The notes beneath the pieces are model-generated. The model saw nothing but the letters and a program-made list of their open reading frames with translations. It did no database searches and was not told where the DNA came from. Source: UBA1206 sp050953105 (GTDB lineage: Bacteria > Bacillota > Clostridia > Oscillospirales > CAG-382). From it: a stretch of DNA of 64,000 bases. Each line of letters starts with the position of its first letter. Position 1 is the first letter of the stretch. Shown piece after piece: positions 50,595 to 59,856 of the stretch. A program made the position numbers and the translations under genes. The stretch covers positions 1 to 64,000 of the forward strand of contig JBMNMA010000001.1 in the NCBI GenBank assembly GCA_050953105.1, given 5' to 3'.

Positions 50595-50612
50595 TATTGA
50601 GGTGAATACTAG

Positions 50613-51572
50613 ATGGCAAAGAAAATTACCGGCATAATCCTTGTGCTTGCCCTTATAATTTCCCTTTCCGCCTGCGGCGGCAAGGAAGATAATGACAAAC
50701 CCCCGGCGGAACTTGCAGGGGAGCTTTTGGAAAAGCTTGAGGGCTACTACACCGGCAAAAAGCTGACCGACTATAAAGAACTTGCGGCCCTGACGGCGGC
50801 AGGCTTTGACCTGTCGTTAAACGACTGGTCGGACCTTGTAAAAACTCCCCAGGAAGGACTTGAGTCTTATACAAAATTCTTACTTTCGGTATATTTCCTG
50901 GGCAAGGCGGGGATAGACATTTCTGAGTATGATACAGAAAGATATTTGGGTTATCTTTCGGAGGCCATAACCGATATCGAAGATACCTCAACTACCCTGC
51001 TATGCGAAATGGTGTTGGCCCTCACCTTGTATGAACGGGAGTTCGATTGCTTTGCGGTTGCCGACAGTCTGCTTTCCCGGCAGGATGTATCCGGGGGATT
51101 TTACGACTACCCTAAAAAAAGCGGCGAAACCCAAAAGGTAAAAACCGAAACGTCTGCCTATGCCCTTATGGCATACCAGACCATACGGACTGTGGTATGG
51201 TCGGCAAAATACAACGACACCATAAACGATTCCACAATGGAGTATCTGTTTTATCAGATAGACGAAACCACAGACTATACGGTTAAGGACCACTACGGCA
51301 AGGCTTCGGCCACAGCCACGTCATTGTGTCTGACCGCCCTTCTAAGTGCCGGAATGACGCCGGAGGGGAACAATGCCCTTTGCCTTATAAAGGCACTTAA
51401 AACCTTTGAATATGCCGAGAACAAGGCTTTTAGAGGCTTTAAGGAATATTACACCGACAAAGCCGCCTATAATGACGCAAACATTCATGTTCTGTTTACC
51501 GTGGTTACGTTATTAAAAGGAAATCCGCTTACTGTAAAGACAGCTAAAAGCATTGACGAAGTTACAGGATAA
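50613..51572 (+). CDS. lipoprotein with alpha/alpha-toroid repeats
   Basis: 319 residues. The signal peptide MAKKITGIILVLALIISLSAC ends with a lipobox LSAC (Cys21). The rest is helical with repeats like those of the terpene cyclase/prenyltransferase toroid: SLLSRQDVSGGFYDY, TSAYALMAYQT and ATATSLCLTALLSAG. In Gram-positive surface proteins this fold is used for binding and not catalysis. Function unknown. ATG with GAGGTGA upstream; follows rplL by 78 bp and shares a terminator with the convergent oxidoreductase gene. Confidence 0.78.
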   Translation: MAKKITGIILVLALIISLSACGGKEDNDKPPAELAGELLEKLEGYYTGKKLTDYKELAALTAAGFDLSLNDWSDLVKTPQEGLESYTKFLLSVYFLGKAGIDISEYDTERYLGYLSEAITDIEDTSTTLLCEMVLALTLYEREFDCFAVADSLLSRQDVSGGFYDYPKKSGETQKVKTETSAYALMAYQTIRTVVWSAKYNDTINDSTMEYLFYQIDETTDYTVKDHYGKASATATSLCLTALLSAGMTPEGNNALCLIKALKTFEYAENKAFRGFKEYYTDKAAYNDANIHVLFTVVTLLKGNPLTVKTAKSIDEVTG

Positions 51573-51587
51573 CTGTTATATAAGAAA

Positions 51588-51616
51588 TACCCTCCCGGTT
51601 TGGGAGGGTAATTTTT
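51588..51616. terminator. convergent terminator
   Basis: TACCCTCCC / GGGAGGGTA stem, loop GGTTT, then ATTTTT on the plus strand. Confidence 0.88.
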
Positions 51617-51629
51617 CATGTTGTTATAT

Positions 51630-52697
51630 TTACTTTATTTCAACCAGTTTGCCGGTTTTGGCAGATTCGTAGATGGCGTCGATCATTTTCATAAGCACCA
51701 CGCCGTCCTCTGCAGGTGAGCGGCAGGGAGTGCCGTTCTGAACACAGTCGATAAAGTGGGCAATTTCGTTTTCAAACAGACCGTTGAAGGAAAGGCCTGT
51801 GTCGCCGGTGGGCTTTACGTCAACCAGCATGCCGTTCATATCGGTAAACAGTTCGATCTGGGGATCGATTTTCGCTCCGGACTTGGTGCCGAACAGTTCT
51901 ATAGAGCCTACATCCTTTTTAACGTTAAGGTTAAAGCTGGCCTCAACAAACATTGTAAGTCCGTTGTCAAACCTGACAACCGCGCCTACAAAGTCTTCAA
52001 CGTTATATTTGAATTCCTTTACTGCCGTAGAGTCGGAAGCCACCCAGGTCTGACCGCCCCCTGCTCTGTTATAGCCGAGGTTGTCATAGGTGTAGCCGTA
52101 AGCCGACACGGGTTTGGGGTTGTGGCAGAGATAGCGGACAAGGTCCATAACGTGAACGCCTAAATCGATAAGGGGGCCGCCGCCGGAATATTCCTTATCG
52201 CCGAACCATCTGCCGGGGCAGCCGTTGCGGCGGAGGTAGGTGGCTTTTGCATAGTAAACGTCACCCATGGTGCCGCCGTCTATAAACTTTTTGAGTATGG
52301 CGGCATCGTTGCCGAAGCGGCGGACAAAGCCTATCATAAGAAGTTTGTTGTTTTTCTTTGCGGCTTCAAGCATCTCCTCTGCCTCTGCCTGGTTCATTGC
52401 CATAGGCTTTTCGCAAATGACGTTGACGCCGGCGTTAAGGGCGGCAATGGTGGGAGCCTTGTGGGCGGCGTTCCAGGTGCAAACCGAAACGGCGTCAAGG
52501 CTTTCCTTAGCTAACATTTCGTTATAGTCTGCATATACGTTGGGAACACCGTGAGCTGCGGCAAAACGCTTTGCTTTTTCATAATCGATATCGCAAACCG
52601 CAACCACTTTGGCGTTGGGATTAGCCTTGTAGCCTGCCATGTGGAAGCCGGCTATTCCGCCGGTACCGATAATACCGACATTGACTGTTTTATTCAT
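51630..52697 (-). CDS. Gfo/Idh/MocA-family NAD(P)-dependent oxidoreductase
   Basis: 355 residues. The Rossmann nucleotide-binding start is VNVGIIGTGGIAGFHMAGY, EKPMAMNQAEAEEMLEAA is the family's EKP motif, and GGPLIDLGVHVMDLVRYL carries the catalytic-site His/Asp. Members oxidise sugars, inositols or related cyclitols. No sugar transporter is adjacent, so the substrate is unknown. ATG MNKTVNVG after GGAGG; a 32-codon upstream frame overlaps the promoter and is not used. Confidence 0.92.
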   Translation of the reverse strand: MNKTVNVGIIGTGGIAGFHMAGYKANPNAKVVAVCDIDYEKAKRFAAAHGVPNVYADYNEMLAKESLDAVSVCTWNAAHKAPTIAALNAGVNVICEKPMAMNQAEAEEMLEAAKKNNKLLMIGFVRRFGNDAAILKKFIDGGTMGDVYYAKATYLRRNGCPGRWFGDKEYSGGGPLIDLGVHVMDLVRYLCHNPKPVSAYGYTYDNLGYNRAGGGQTWVASDSTAVKEFKYNVEDFVGAVVRFDNGLTMFVEASFNLNVKKDVGSIELFGTKSGAKIDPQIELFTDMNGMLVDVKPTGDTGLSFNGLFENEIAHFIDCVQNGTPCRSPAEDGVVLMKMIDAIYESAKTGKLVEIK

Positions 52698-52721
52698 ATA
52701 TATACCTCCGTTGTTTTTAGC

Positions 52722-52750
52722 ATTATAACATTTTTCACCTATTTCGTCAA
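52722..52750 (-). promoter_or_regulatory. promoter of the oxidoreductase gene
   Basis: Minus strand TTGACG (complement 52745-52750), 17-bp spacer, TATAAT (complement 52722-52727). Confidence 0.88.
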
Positions 52751-52781
52751 TACAAATGCCCTGATGTATGACAAAAAACAG

Positions 52782-52810
52782 TTGATTTAACAATACCTGT
52801 GGTATATAAT
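52782..52810 (+). promoter_or_regulatory. promoter of the two-component system
   Basis: TTGATT, 17-bp spacer, TATAAT; 65 bp before the regulator start. It points away from the neighbouring oxidoreductase promoter, 32 bp apart. Confidence 0.82.
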
Positions 52811-52874
52811 TAATTTGTTTGAAACTTTGGTTTTTAATTTTACATTTTGAAAATACATATTAAAGGGGACTGTC

Positions 52875-53573
52875 ATGCACAGGATTCTTGTCTGCGACGA
52901 CGACAAAGACATTGTGGCGGCTTTGAAAATCTACCTTTCGGCGGAAGGGTATGAGGTTATCGGCTGTGAAAGCGGTAACCAGGCCTTGGATATTCTTAAA
53001 GGGCAGGAAATTCACTTAATTATAATGGACATTATGATGCCCGGCATGGACGGGATAAGGGCGGTTTCGGAAATCCGAAAAGATTCAAACATTCCCGTCA
53101 TCTTCCTTACCGCCAAAGGGGAGGATTCCGACAAAGTGCTTGGCCTTAACATAGGCGGTGACGACTATGTTACAAAGCCCTTTAATCCCGTGGAGCTTAC
53201 CGCAAGGGTTAAGGCACAGTTGCGGCGGTATATGAGTCTTGGCGGAGCAAGGACTAACGACGAAATATTAACTATCGGGGGTATAGTGCTAAACGATTCG
53301 GCCAAAACCGTAACTGTTGACGGGGATACAGTAACCCTTACCCCCACCGAGTTTGACATATTAAAGCTGCTTATGAAAAACCCCGGCGTGGTGTTTTCAT
53401 CGACAAAAATATATACCGAGGTGTGGGGCGACAAACCCATAGGTGCCGAAAACACCATTGCGGTGCATATACGGCATTTAAGGGAAAAGGTAGAAATAAA
53501 CCCTGCCGAACCGAGATACCTTAAGGTAGTCTGGGGGCAGGGGTATAAGATTGAAGGAGGAGGGCAAAATTGA
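52875..53573 (+). CDS. OmpR/PhoB-family response regulator
   Basis: 232 residues. Receiver: acidic pocket CDDDKDI, phospho-acceptor Asp52 in IIMDIMMPGMDG, and FLTAKGED with the conserved lysine. A winged-helix DNA-binding domain (VTLTPTEFDILKLLMKNPGVVFS...AENTIAVHIRHLREKVE...VWGQGYKIE) ends it. Likely regulated genes cannot be named. The stop overlaps the sensor start (TTGA). Confidence 0.94.
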   Translation: MHRILVCDDDKDIVAALKIYLSAEGYEVIGCESGNQALDILKGQEIHLIIMDIMMPGMDGIRAVSEIRKDSNIPVIFLTAKGEDSDKVLGLNIGGDDYVTKPFNPVELTARVKAQLRRYMSLGGARTNDEILTIGGIVLNDSAKTVTVDGDTVTLTPTEFDILKLLMKNPGVVFSSTKIYTEVWGDKPIGAENTIAVHIRHLREKVEINPAEPRYLKVVWGQGYKIEGGGQN

Positions 53574-55117
53574 AGCGGCTTGCGGGAATAAAGGCGTTGA
53601 GATGGACGGCTTTGGGCCTCTTTTGCCTTTCCCTTTCGGTGACGGTGGCATCCTCCGCCGGATTTATGTATGCCATAAACCATAATTTGTTTGATGAAAG
53701 TATTGTTCCTGCCGGCGGGTTTGACACCTTCGCTTACAATATGCGTTATGCTTTCGGCATTATTACCGTGTCCTGCCTTGTAGTCAGCGTGTTGCTTCTT
53801 ATATTCATAATGCTTGGATCAGGGCATAAAAAGGGCAACCCCAATGTGGTTTTACGCACCGTTGACAAGCTGCCGGTTGAGGTTAATGCCTTAATCATAA
53901 GCCTGATCATTTTAGGCGGCGTTAAGCTTTGCCTTAGCGTCCTTGATTCCTTTGCTTATTGGAACTTGTTTATAGTCTGCCCGGCTTTGCTTTTAATGTC
54001 GCTGTTCTTTGCCGAGTTTTTTATAACGCTGGCAATAAGATATAAGGCCAACACCTTGTTTAAAAATTCGGTTACCGGCTTTGTCTGCCGGTTGTTTTAT
54101 GACGCATACACCCATTTCACCCTTATATGGAAGGTGCTTTTTATTCTTTTCCTTTATTTTGCCCTTACCTTCTTGACCTTCCATTACGACAGCGACTTTC
54201 TTGTGGCAATTTGGATTATCGCCACATTTATCCTCCTTGCGGTGGCAGGGTCCTGCGTAATCTTTGCCGACACCCTTAAAAACGGTGCAAGGCGGATTGC
54301 CGAGGGGGATTTGAATTTTAAAATAAACACCACCGGAATGTATTCCGAATTTAAAAAACTGGGCAACAGCCTTAACCGGATAAGCGACGGCATATCCAAG
54401 GCGGTTGAGGAAAAAACCAAAAGCGAAAGGCTGCGCACAGAGCTTATAACAAACGTATCCCACGATATAAAAACCCCACTGACCTCGATAATCAATTATA
54501 TCGACCTGCTAAAGCGGGAGGATATAACACCTGCCGAGCAAAAGGAATACATTTTGGTTCTTGAGCGTCAGGCGGCAAAGCTGAAAAAGCTTATAACCGA
54601 CCTGGTGGAGGCGTCAAAGGCGCTGACCGGCAATATAACCGTAAATCTTGCCCCCACAAATTTATGTGAGCTGTTAAATCAGGCGGCGGCGGAATATTCC
54701 GAAAGGTTATGCCAAAACCACCTTGACCTTTACACCACCCTGCCCGAAACCGACGTTACCGTATATGCCGACGGGCGGCTGGTGTGGCGTATTTTCGACA
54801 ATCTGCTTGAAAATATTTGCAAATATTCCCTTACGGGGACACGGGTGTATATAGACGTAGTCCAAAATGACGACAAGGTTAAGGTTGTTTTTAAAAACAT
54901 TTCCCGGTCTGTTCTTAATATTTCCCCAGACGAGCTTACCGAACGCTTTGTCCGGGGGGATTCCTCCCGCTCCACCGAAGGTAGCGGTTTGGGGCTGTCA
55001 ATAGCTTTAAGTCTTGCGGAAATTCAAAACGCATCCCTTGACATTGACATTGACGGAGATTTATTCAAGGTCACGGTGGTGTTTGAGGTGTATAAAGGGG
55101 AAAATTCAAATGGTTAA
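53570..55117 (+). CDS. membrane sensor histidine kinase
   Basis: 515 residues. Six hydrophobic helices in residues 10-232, then a HAMP-like linker (ADTLKNGARRIAEGDLNFKI), the HisKA box LITNVSHDIKTPLTSI with His298, and a HATPase domain with NLLENICKYS and EGSGLGLSIAL. The multi-helix input domain has only short loops outside, so it probably senses something in the membrane. TTG start overlapping the regulator stop by 4 bp; coupled. The 3' end overlaps the hydrolase tail by 12 bp. Confidence 0.92.
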   Translation: MKRLAGIKALRWTALGLFCLSLSVTVASSAGFMYAINHNLFDESIVPAGGFDTFAYNMRYAFGIITVSCLVVSVLLLIFIMLGSGHKKGNPNVVLRTVDKLPVEVNALIISLIILGGVKLCLSVLDSFAYWNLFIVCPALLLMSLFFAEFFITLAIRYKANTLFKNSVTGFVCRLFYDAYTHFTLIWKVLFILFLYFALTFLTFHYDSDFLVAIWIIATFILLAVAGSCVIFADTLKNGARRIAEGDLNFKINTTGMYSEFKKLGNSLNRISDGISKAVEEKTKSERLRTELITNVSHDIKTPLTSIINYIDLLKREDITPAEQKEYILVLERQAAKLKKLITDLVEASKALTGNITVNLAPTNLCELLNQAAAEYSERLCQNHLDLYTTLPETDVTVYADGRLVWRIFDNLLENICKYSLTGTRVYIDVVQNDDKVKVVFKNISRSVLNISPDELTERFVRGDSSRSTEGSGLGLSIALSLAEIQNASLDIDIDGDLFKVTVVFEVYKGENSNG

Positions 55118-56023
55118 TATAAATTGATATATATCCTCCATTACCTGATGCTTCACCGGTTCGTGAAGCACCTCATGGCGGCCCTCATAAAACTTAATTT
55201 TCGCATTAATTCCCGCTTTTTGCATTGCATTAAATACCTTTAATACCCCTTTTCCCATCTTACCCACCGGGTCGGATTTTCCGGATATAAAAAGCACCTG
55301 CTTGTCCCTTGGAGCGGCTTTGTAATTAGACTTTTTTCGAATAAAATCAAGACCATTAAGCATATCCATAAAGAGAGAAACCGAAACATCAAAGCCGCAA
55401 AGGTTGTCGTGAATATATTCGTCAACCTCTTTTTCGTCACCCGAAATCCAGTCAAAGGGTGTTCTCGGCTTGCCGAAGGCTTTAATATAAGGACCGAAGG
55501 CAAGATTTGTTATTATTTTACTTGAGTCGTATTTGCTGTTTAGACTTTTATAAATTCGCTTTGCCAGAAAACGCCCGCTTTTTATAATAAGTCCGCCCGT
55601 ATGCCCGGTGCCGGAAAGAATTATGCCATCTGTATCAATTTGATTTTTCATAAATACGGTGCGGGTTACAAAAGAACCCATTGAATGGCCAAAAATAACA
55701 TGCTTTTTGCCGGGATGTTCACGTCTTATAATTTCGGTAAGTTTAACCACATCGGCGCAGGTATAATCCCACCCGTGTTTTTCGGCAAAAAAGCCTTTTT
55801 CAATATCCTTTGCGGTTTTTCCGTGGCCTAACTGGTCGTGACCGCAGACAAGAATACCCCTTTCGGTCAAATATTCGCAAAGTCCGTTATAACGCCAGAA
55901 ATGCTCGGCAACTCCGTGGACAATCTGCAATATTGCCTTTACTTCCCCGTCAGGGACACAGGTATAAGCGCAGATGTCATGGACATTGTCGGCAGATTTG
56001 TAGGAAAACTCATTAATTGTCAT
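55106..56023 (-). CDS. alpha/beta hydrolase, monoacylglycerol-lipase type
   Basis: 305 residues. Nucleophile elbow GHSMGS near residue 115, catalytic Asp in SGKSDPVGK and His in YEGRHEVLHEP. The layout (serine aminopeptidase S33/Hydrolase_4) matches monoacylglycerol lipases and lysophospholipases that act in the cytoplasm. It is divergent from glpK, so glycerol released from lipid could feed the glycerol genes; that link is inference. ATG MTINEFSYK after GGGTGG. Confidence 0.87.
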   Translation of the reverse strand: MTINEFSYKSADNVHDICAYTCVPDGEVKAILQIVHGVAEHFWRYNGLCEYLTERGILVCGHDQLGHGKTAKDIEKGFFAEKHGWDYTCADVVKLTEIIRREHPGKKHVIFGHSMGSFVTRTVFMKNQIDTDGIILSGTGHTGGLIIKSGRFLAKRIYKSLNSKYDSSKIITNLAFGPYIKAFGKPRTPFDWISGDEKEVDEYIHDNLCGFDVSVSLFMDMLNGLDFIRKKSNYKAAPRDKQVLFISGKSDPVGKMGKGVLKVFNAMQKAGINAKIKFYEGRHEVLHEPVKHQVMEDIYQFILTI

Positions 56024-56044
56024 AAAACCACCCTTTTTTATTAT
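56017..56044 (+). promoter_or_regulatory. possible glpK promoter
   Basis: TTGTCA, 16-bp spacer, TATTAT. Its -10 overlaps the -10 of the hydrolase promoter on the other strand, so the two should interfere. Confidence 0.5.
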
Positions 56045-56068
56045 ACCCGGCTTTTAAATTACCGTCAA
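56040..56068 (-). promoter_or_regulatory. promoter of the hydrolase gene
   Basis: Minus strand TTGACG (complement 56063-56068), 17-bp spacer, TATAAT (complement 56040-56045), 17 bp before the ATG. Confidence 0.8.
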
Positions 56069-56089
56069 TACCAAAGAGAGGAAAAGGAC

Positions 56090-57580
56090 ATGACAAAGTA
56101 TATTCTTGCCCTTGACCAGGGGACAACCAGCTCGAGAGCCATTGTTTTTTCCACCGACGGACAAATTATCTCACAAAGCAAAAAAGAGTTTACCCAGTAT
56201 TACCCTAATCCCGGCTGGGTGGAGCATAACCCGGCAGAGATTTTGGAAAGCCAGTTTGAGGCTATACGGGACGTTTTAAAATCCGGTGTCGAAATATCCT
56301 GTATAGGCATAACCAACCAGCGGGAAACGGTGGTGGTGTGGGATAGAAATACGGGTAAACCCGTCTATAACGCCATTGTGTGGCAGTGCCGGAGGACTTC
56401 TGACTTTTGCGAAGAGCTTAAGGCTAACGGCTTTTTTGACATTATTTCACAAAAAACCGGTCTGGGCATTGATGCCTATTTTTCGGCAAGCAAGATAAAA
56501 TGGATACTTGATAATATACCGGATGGGTCAAGCAGAGCCAAAAACGGTTTACTTGCCTGCGGCACAATAGACAGCTGGCTTATATACAATCTTACGGGGG
56601 GAAAAGTCCACGCCACCGACGTTTCCAATGCATCCCGCACCATGCTGTTTAATATACATACCTTACAATGGGATGATGAGCTTTGTGAAATTTTTAGTAT
56701 TCCCAAAGCCATGCTTCCCAAAGTGTCGGACTCCGCCGGAGTGTTAGGGTATATTGACGCAAAGGCGGCAAATCTCCCCGAAATTATCGACAGCATACCC
56801 ATAAGCGGTGTGGCGGGGGACCAACAGGCGGCCTTGTTCGGACAAACCTGCTTTAATGTGGGCGATGTTAAAAACACCTACGGCACCGGCTGCTTTACCC
56901 TTATGAATACAGGGAACACTCCGGTGGAAGCCAAAAACGGCCTGCTTTCCACCGTCGGCTGGAAGATTGGCAAAGAGGTGACCTATGCCCTGGAGGGTTC
57001 GGTTTTCAACGCCGGTTCGGCCATTCAATGGATTAGGGATAATCTTGGGATAATAAAAACATCCGGTGAATGCGACATTTTTGCCGAGGATGTTTCTGAC
57101 AACGGGGGAGTGTATTTTGTCCCTGCCTTTACCGGTCTGGGCGCCCCCTATTGGGATATGTATGCCAGAGGTATAATTACCGGCATTACCCGGGGGACAA
57201 CAAAGGCCCATATCTGCCGGGCGGTTTTGGAGGGTATTGCTTTTCAGGTGTGCGACCTGATAGATGCCATGGGAAAAACAAGCGGATGTAAAATATCCTC
57301 CCTTAAAGTGGACGGCGGAGCATCGGTTTCGGATTTTCTTATGGCTTTTCAGGCTAATATGCTATGCGTTGAGGTTGACCGGCCGGAAATAACCGAAACC
57401 ACGGCTTTAGGCGCCGCTTTTCTTGCCGGGATGGGCATAGGTATATGGAAGGATAAAAGCGAACTTTACTTTGCCCGGAAAACCCAAAGGATATTCAAAC
57501 CAGAAATAGACCAAATCGAACGGGAAGAAGCCATCCGGAGCTGGCATAACGCCGTCCGAAAGGCTTTGGAGAAAGGCTGA
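56090..57580 (+). CDS. glpK: glycerol kinase
   Basis: 496 residues, exactly the family length. KYILALDQGTTSSRAIVF, CIGITNQRETVVVWDRNTGKPVYNAIVWQCRRT, GVAGDQQAALFGQTCF and the second-domain GLGAPYWDMYARG all match GlpK. It phosphorylates glycerol with ATP. ATG MTKYILA after AGAGGAAAAGG; an 84-codon upstream frame lies antisense to the hydrolase gene. First of three genes with a phosphate and an organophosphate-type carrier. Confidence 0.97.
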   Translation: MTKYILALDQGTTSSRAIVFSTDGQIISQSKKEFTQYYPNPGWVEHNPAEILESQFEAIRDVLKSGVEISCIGITNQRETVVVWDRNTGKPVYNAIVWQCRRTSDFCEELKANGFFDIISQKTGLGIDAYFSASKIKWILDNIPDGSSRAKNGLLACGTIDSWLIYNLTGGKVHATDVSNASRTMLFNIHTLQWDDELCEIFSIPKAMLPKVSDSAGVLGYIDAKAANLPEIIDSIPISGVAGDQQAALFGQTCFNVGDVKNTYGTGCFTLMNTGNTPVEAKNGLLSTVGWKIGKEVTYALEGSVFNAGSAIQWIRDNLGIIKTSGECDIFAEDVSDNGGVYFVPAFTGLGAPYWDMYARGIITGITRGTTKAHICRAVLEGIAFQVCDLIDAMGKTSGCKISSLKVDGGASVSDFLMAFQANMLCVEVDRPEITETTALGAAFLAGMGIGIWKDKSELYFARKTQRIFKPEIDQIEREEAIRSWHNAVRKALEKG

Positions 57581-57621
57581 ATATCTTTTATTCGTTTAAT
57601 CTGACGGATTTTTCAAAACTT

Positions 57622-58536
57622 ATGTTGTGCACCGTTGTTTTTGTAAACGGATTTACCGACGCCCCCAATGCCATTGTCAACTGTGTGGCCACCGGCTGCC
57701 TGCCTTTGCGGAAAGCATCCCTTATGGCGGCGGTGTTTAATCTTTTGGGGGTGGTTTTCGGCTTTGCCTTTGCCAAGGAACTGGCCTTTACCGTGGGGGG
57801 ACTTGTTGACTTTTACGACACAGGCATTTCCCGGATTGCTCTTTCTTCCGCCTTGGGGGCTATCGTTATTTGGGCGGTATCGGCATGGTTTTTCGGTATT
57901 CCCACCTCCGAAAGCCATGCTCTTGTGGCAGGACTGGCAGGGGCGGCGCTGGCAAGCGGCGGGGCGGATTTTGGTAAGGCCCAATGGATAAAGCTGTTTG
58001 CAGGGCTTATACTTTCTGTTTTTGCCGGATACATACTCGGTAAATTCACTAATATGGCAGTGAAAAAAGCAAATTTAAACGATAATTCCCATAGTAAATT
58101 TCAGATTTATGCCGCAGCAGCAACCGCCTTTATGCACGGCAGTCAGGACGGTCTGAAATTTTTGGGGGTGTTTATGCTTATTTCGGGTGGTAAACTTCCC
58201 GTTTATACAATCTTTATCTGCGCCGGTCTTATGGCCTGCGGCACCTTTGCCGGGGGAAGGCGTATTATTGAAAACGTGGGGATAAAGATGGTGAATATTG
58301 AAAAATACCAGGGTGTTGCTGCGGATATTGCCTCATCAATATGCCTTTTGGCCTTTACCCTGGCGGGGATTCCCGTTTCCACCACCCACACAAAAACATC
58401 TGCTCTTATGGGGTGTGGACATGAGGGGATGAATAAAAAAATCGCCCTGTCGGTGGTGACGGCGTGGATTGTCACCTTTCCCAGCTGCGGGGCAATCAGC
58501 TTTCTGCTTACAAAATTAATTTTAGGATTGAAGTAA
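57622..58536 (+). CDS. PiT-family inorganic phosphate transporter
   Basis: 304 residues with about nine membrane helices. The PiT signature occurs twice: VNGFTDAPNAIVN near the start, PTSESHALVAGLAGAALASG in the first half, and GIPVSTTHTKTSALMGCG in the second. The visible ATG leaves only nine residues before the signature; upstream in-frame codons (IFYSFNLTDFSKL) look like the natural N-terminus and may begin at a CTG at 57577 that overlaps the glpK stop, five bases after GGAG. Imports phosphate with sodium or protons. Confidence 0.88.
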   Translation: MLCTVVFVNGFTDAPNAIVNCVATGCLPLRKASLMAAVFNLLGVVFGFAFAKELAFTVGGLVDFYDTGISRIALSSALGAIVIWAVSAWFFGIPTSESHALVAGLAGAALASGGADFGKAQWIKLFAGLILSVFAGYILGKFTNMAVKKANLNDNSHSKFQIYAAAATAFMHGSQDGLKFLGVFMLISGGKLPVYTIFICAGLMACGTFAGGRRIIENVGIKMVNIEKYQGVAADIASSICLLAFTLAGIPVSTTHTKTSALMGCGHEGMNKKIALSVVTAWIVTFPSCGAISFLLTKLILGLK

Positions 58537-58543
58537 AGGATTT

Positions 58544-59785
58544 ATGGACGTTAAAATTAAAAATCAGCCTTATTTGCTGTTTGCCCTCTGCTGGGCAGCC
58601 TATGCCACCTCCTACGTTACCAAGCTGTGCTACTCCATTTCAATGGCGGGAATGGCGGACAGAGGGCTTTTTTCTTTGTCCTTCGGCGGAGGGATAGGAA
58701 CGGGCTTTTTGTTCTGCTACGGCTGCGGCCAGTTTATAAACGGCCGCCTTGGGGATAAAATTAACCCCAAATACATGGTGGGGTTGGGACTTTTGGCATC
58801 TTCCCTTGCCAACTTTGCCATGGGATTTGCGGAAAGCAAGTATTTATTGTTTGCAATCTGGTGTTTAAACGGCTTTTCCTGCTCAATGCTGTGGGCGCCG
58901 GTGTTAAGGTGTATTTCTGAATACCTTCCCAACGACGTCAGAGTCAAGGCAGGAACATACATATCCGCCACCATTCCCGCAGGAACTCTGGCGGCCTACG
59001 GCCTGGGAGGGATATTTCTTGACCGTTTTTCCTACAAAGCTTTGTTTACTGCGGCAGGGACTATCGGTCTTTTTATGGTATGCGTGTGGTTTTACGGCTT
59101 TAGCCGGCTTAAGTATTACATAGCAACGGCAGGGGAAAGCTTTGACAAGGCAAACGGAAAGGCAAAAAGTGAAAAGTCGGGTAGGTTTTTACCAATTTTG
59201 TTTTCCACCGGTGCGGTGTTTGCGGTCGGCTGCATACTGTTTAATGGCATTCTAAAAGACGGGGTTACTTTATGGCTGCCGTCATACCTTAACGACTTTT
59301 TCAATGTTTCCGACTCGACGGCGTCGGTTATTTTAATAATTCTGCCGGTTATAAACCTTGCGGGGGCCTTTGTGGCGGTAAGACTTAATTCCAAAAAGCT
59401 GCATAACGAATTTGCTACATCTGCGGTTATGTTTTTAATATCCCTTTCGGGGATAATTCTGCTGTATTTCTTCGGTAGGTATTCCCCCATCCTTGCGGCG
59501 GTGCTTATTTCCCTTTTTACTTCCACCATGCTTGGGGCAAACACCATGCTGCTGACCTTTATACCCATGAACTTTGCAGCTATAGGCAGAGCGTCCACTC
59601 TGACAGGTCTTCTTGATGCCTTTTCCTATCTTGCCTCGGCGGTGTCGGCGGTCAGCATTGGGGTGGTGGCGGAAAAATACGGCTGGAACGCCACGGTGTT
59701 AAGCTGGGCGGGTGTGGCGCTGGCAGGTCTGATTGTGGCGTCTATAGCCATTCCTTTTTGGAAAAAAGGAAAAAACACGCTGTAA
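58544..59785 (+). CDS. MFS transporter, organophosphate:phosphate antiporter-like
   Basis: 413 residues, twelve helices. GQFINGRLGDKINPKYMVGLGLL between helices 2 and 3 matches the OPA family (GlpT, UhpT), and CISEYLPNDVRVKAGTYIS is also similar. With glpK just upstream, glycerol-3-phosphate is the most likely substrate, but this is inferred from context. ATG four bases after AAAGG. Third gene of the cluster. Confidence 0.85.
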   Translation: MDVKIKNQPYLLFALCWAAYATSYVTKLCYSISMAGMADRGLFSLSFGGGIGTGFLFCYGCGQFINGRLGDKINPKYMVGLGLLASSLANFAMGFAESKYLLFAIWCLNGFSCSMLWAPVLRCISEYLPNDVRVKAGTYISATIPAGTLAAYGLGGIFLDRFSYKALFTAAGTIGLFMVCVWFYGFSRLKYYIATAGESFDKANGKAKSEKSGRFLPILFSTGAVFAVGCILFNGILKDGVTLWLPSYLNDFFNVSDSTASVILIILPVINLAGAFVAVRLNSKKLHNEFATSAVMFLISLSGIILLYFFGRYSPILAAVLISLFTSTMLGANTMLLTFIPMNFAAIGRASTLTGLLDAFSYLASAVSAVSIGVVAEKYGWNATVLSWAGVALAGLIVASIAIPFWKKGKNTL

Positions 59786-59797
59786 GGCAAAATGCTA

Positions 59798-59826
59798 TTG
59801 ATTATTAACGTGTTTTATATTATAAT
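59798..59826 (+). promoter_or_regulatory. promoter of the ECF-DUF1893 pair
   Basis: TTGATT, 17-bp spacer, TATAAT. It is interleaved with a loose hairpin AAAACACG (59772-59779) / CGTGTTTT (59809-59816) that may end the preceding transcript. Confidence 0.75.
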
Positions 59827-59856
59827 CAAATAATCAACATTAAGGAGTGGGAAAAA

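Noticed and set aside
55838..56089. 84-codon N-terminal extension of glpK
   Set aside because: It is antisense to the hydrolase gene; the ATG at 56090 has its own ribosome site and gives the normal glycerol kinase length.
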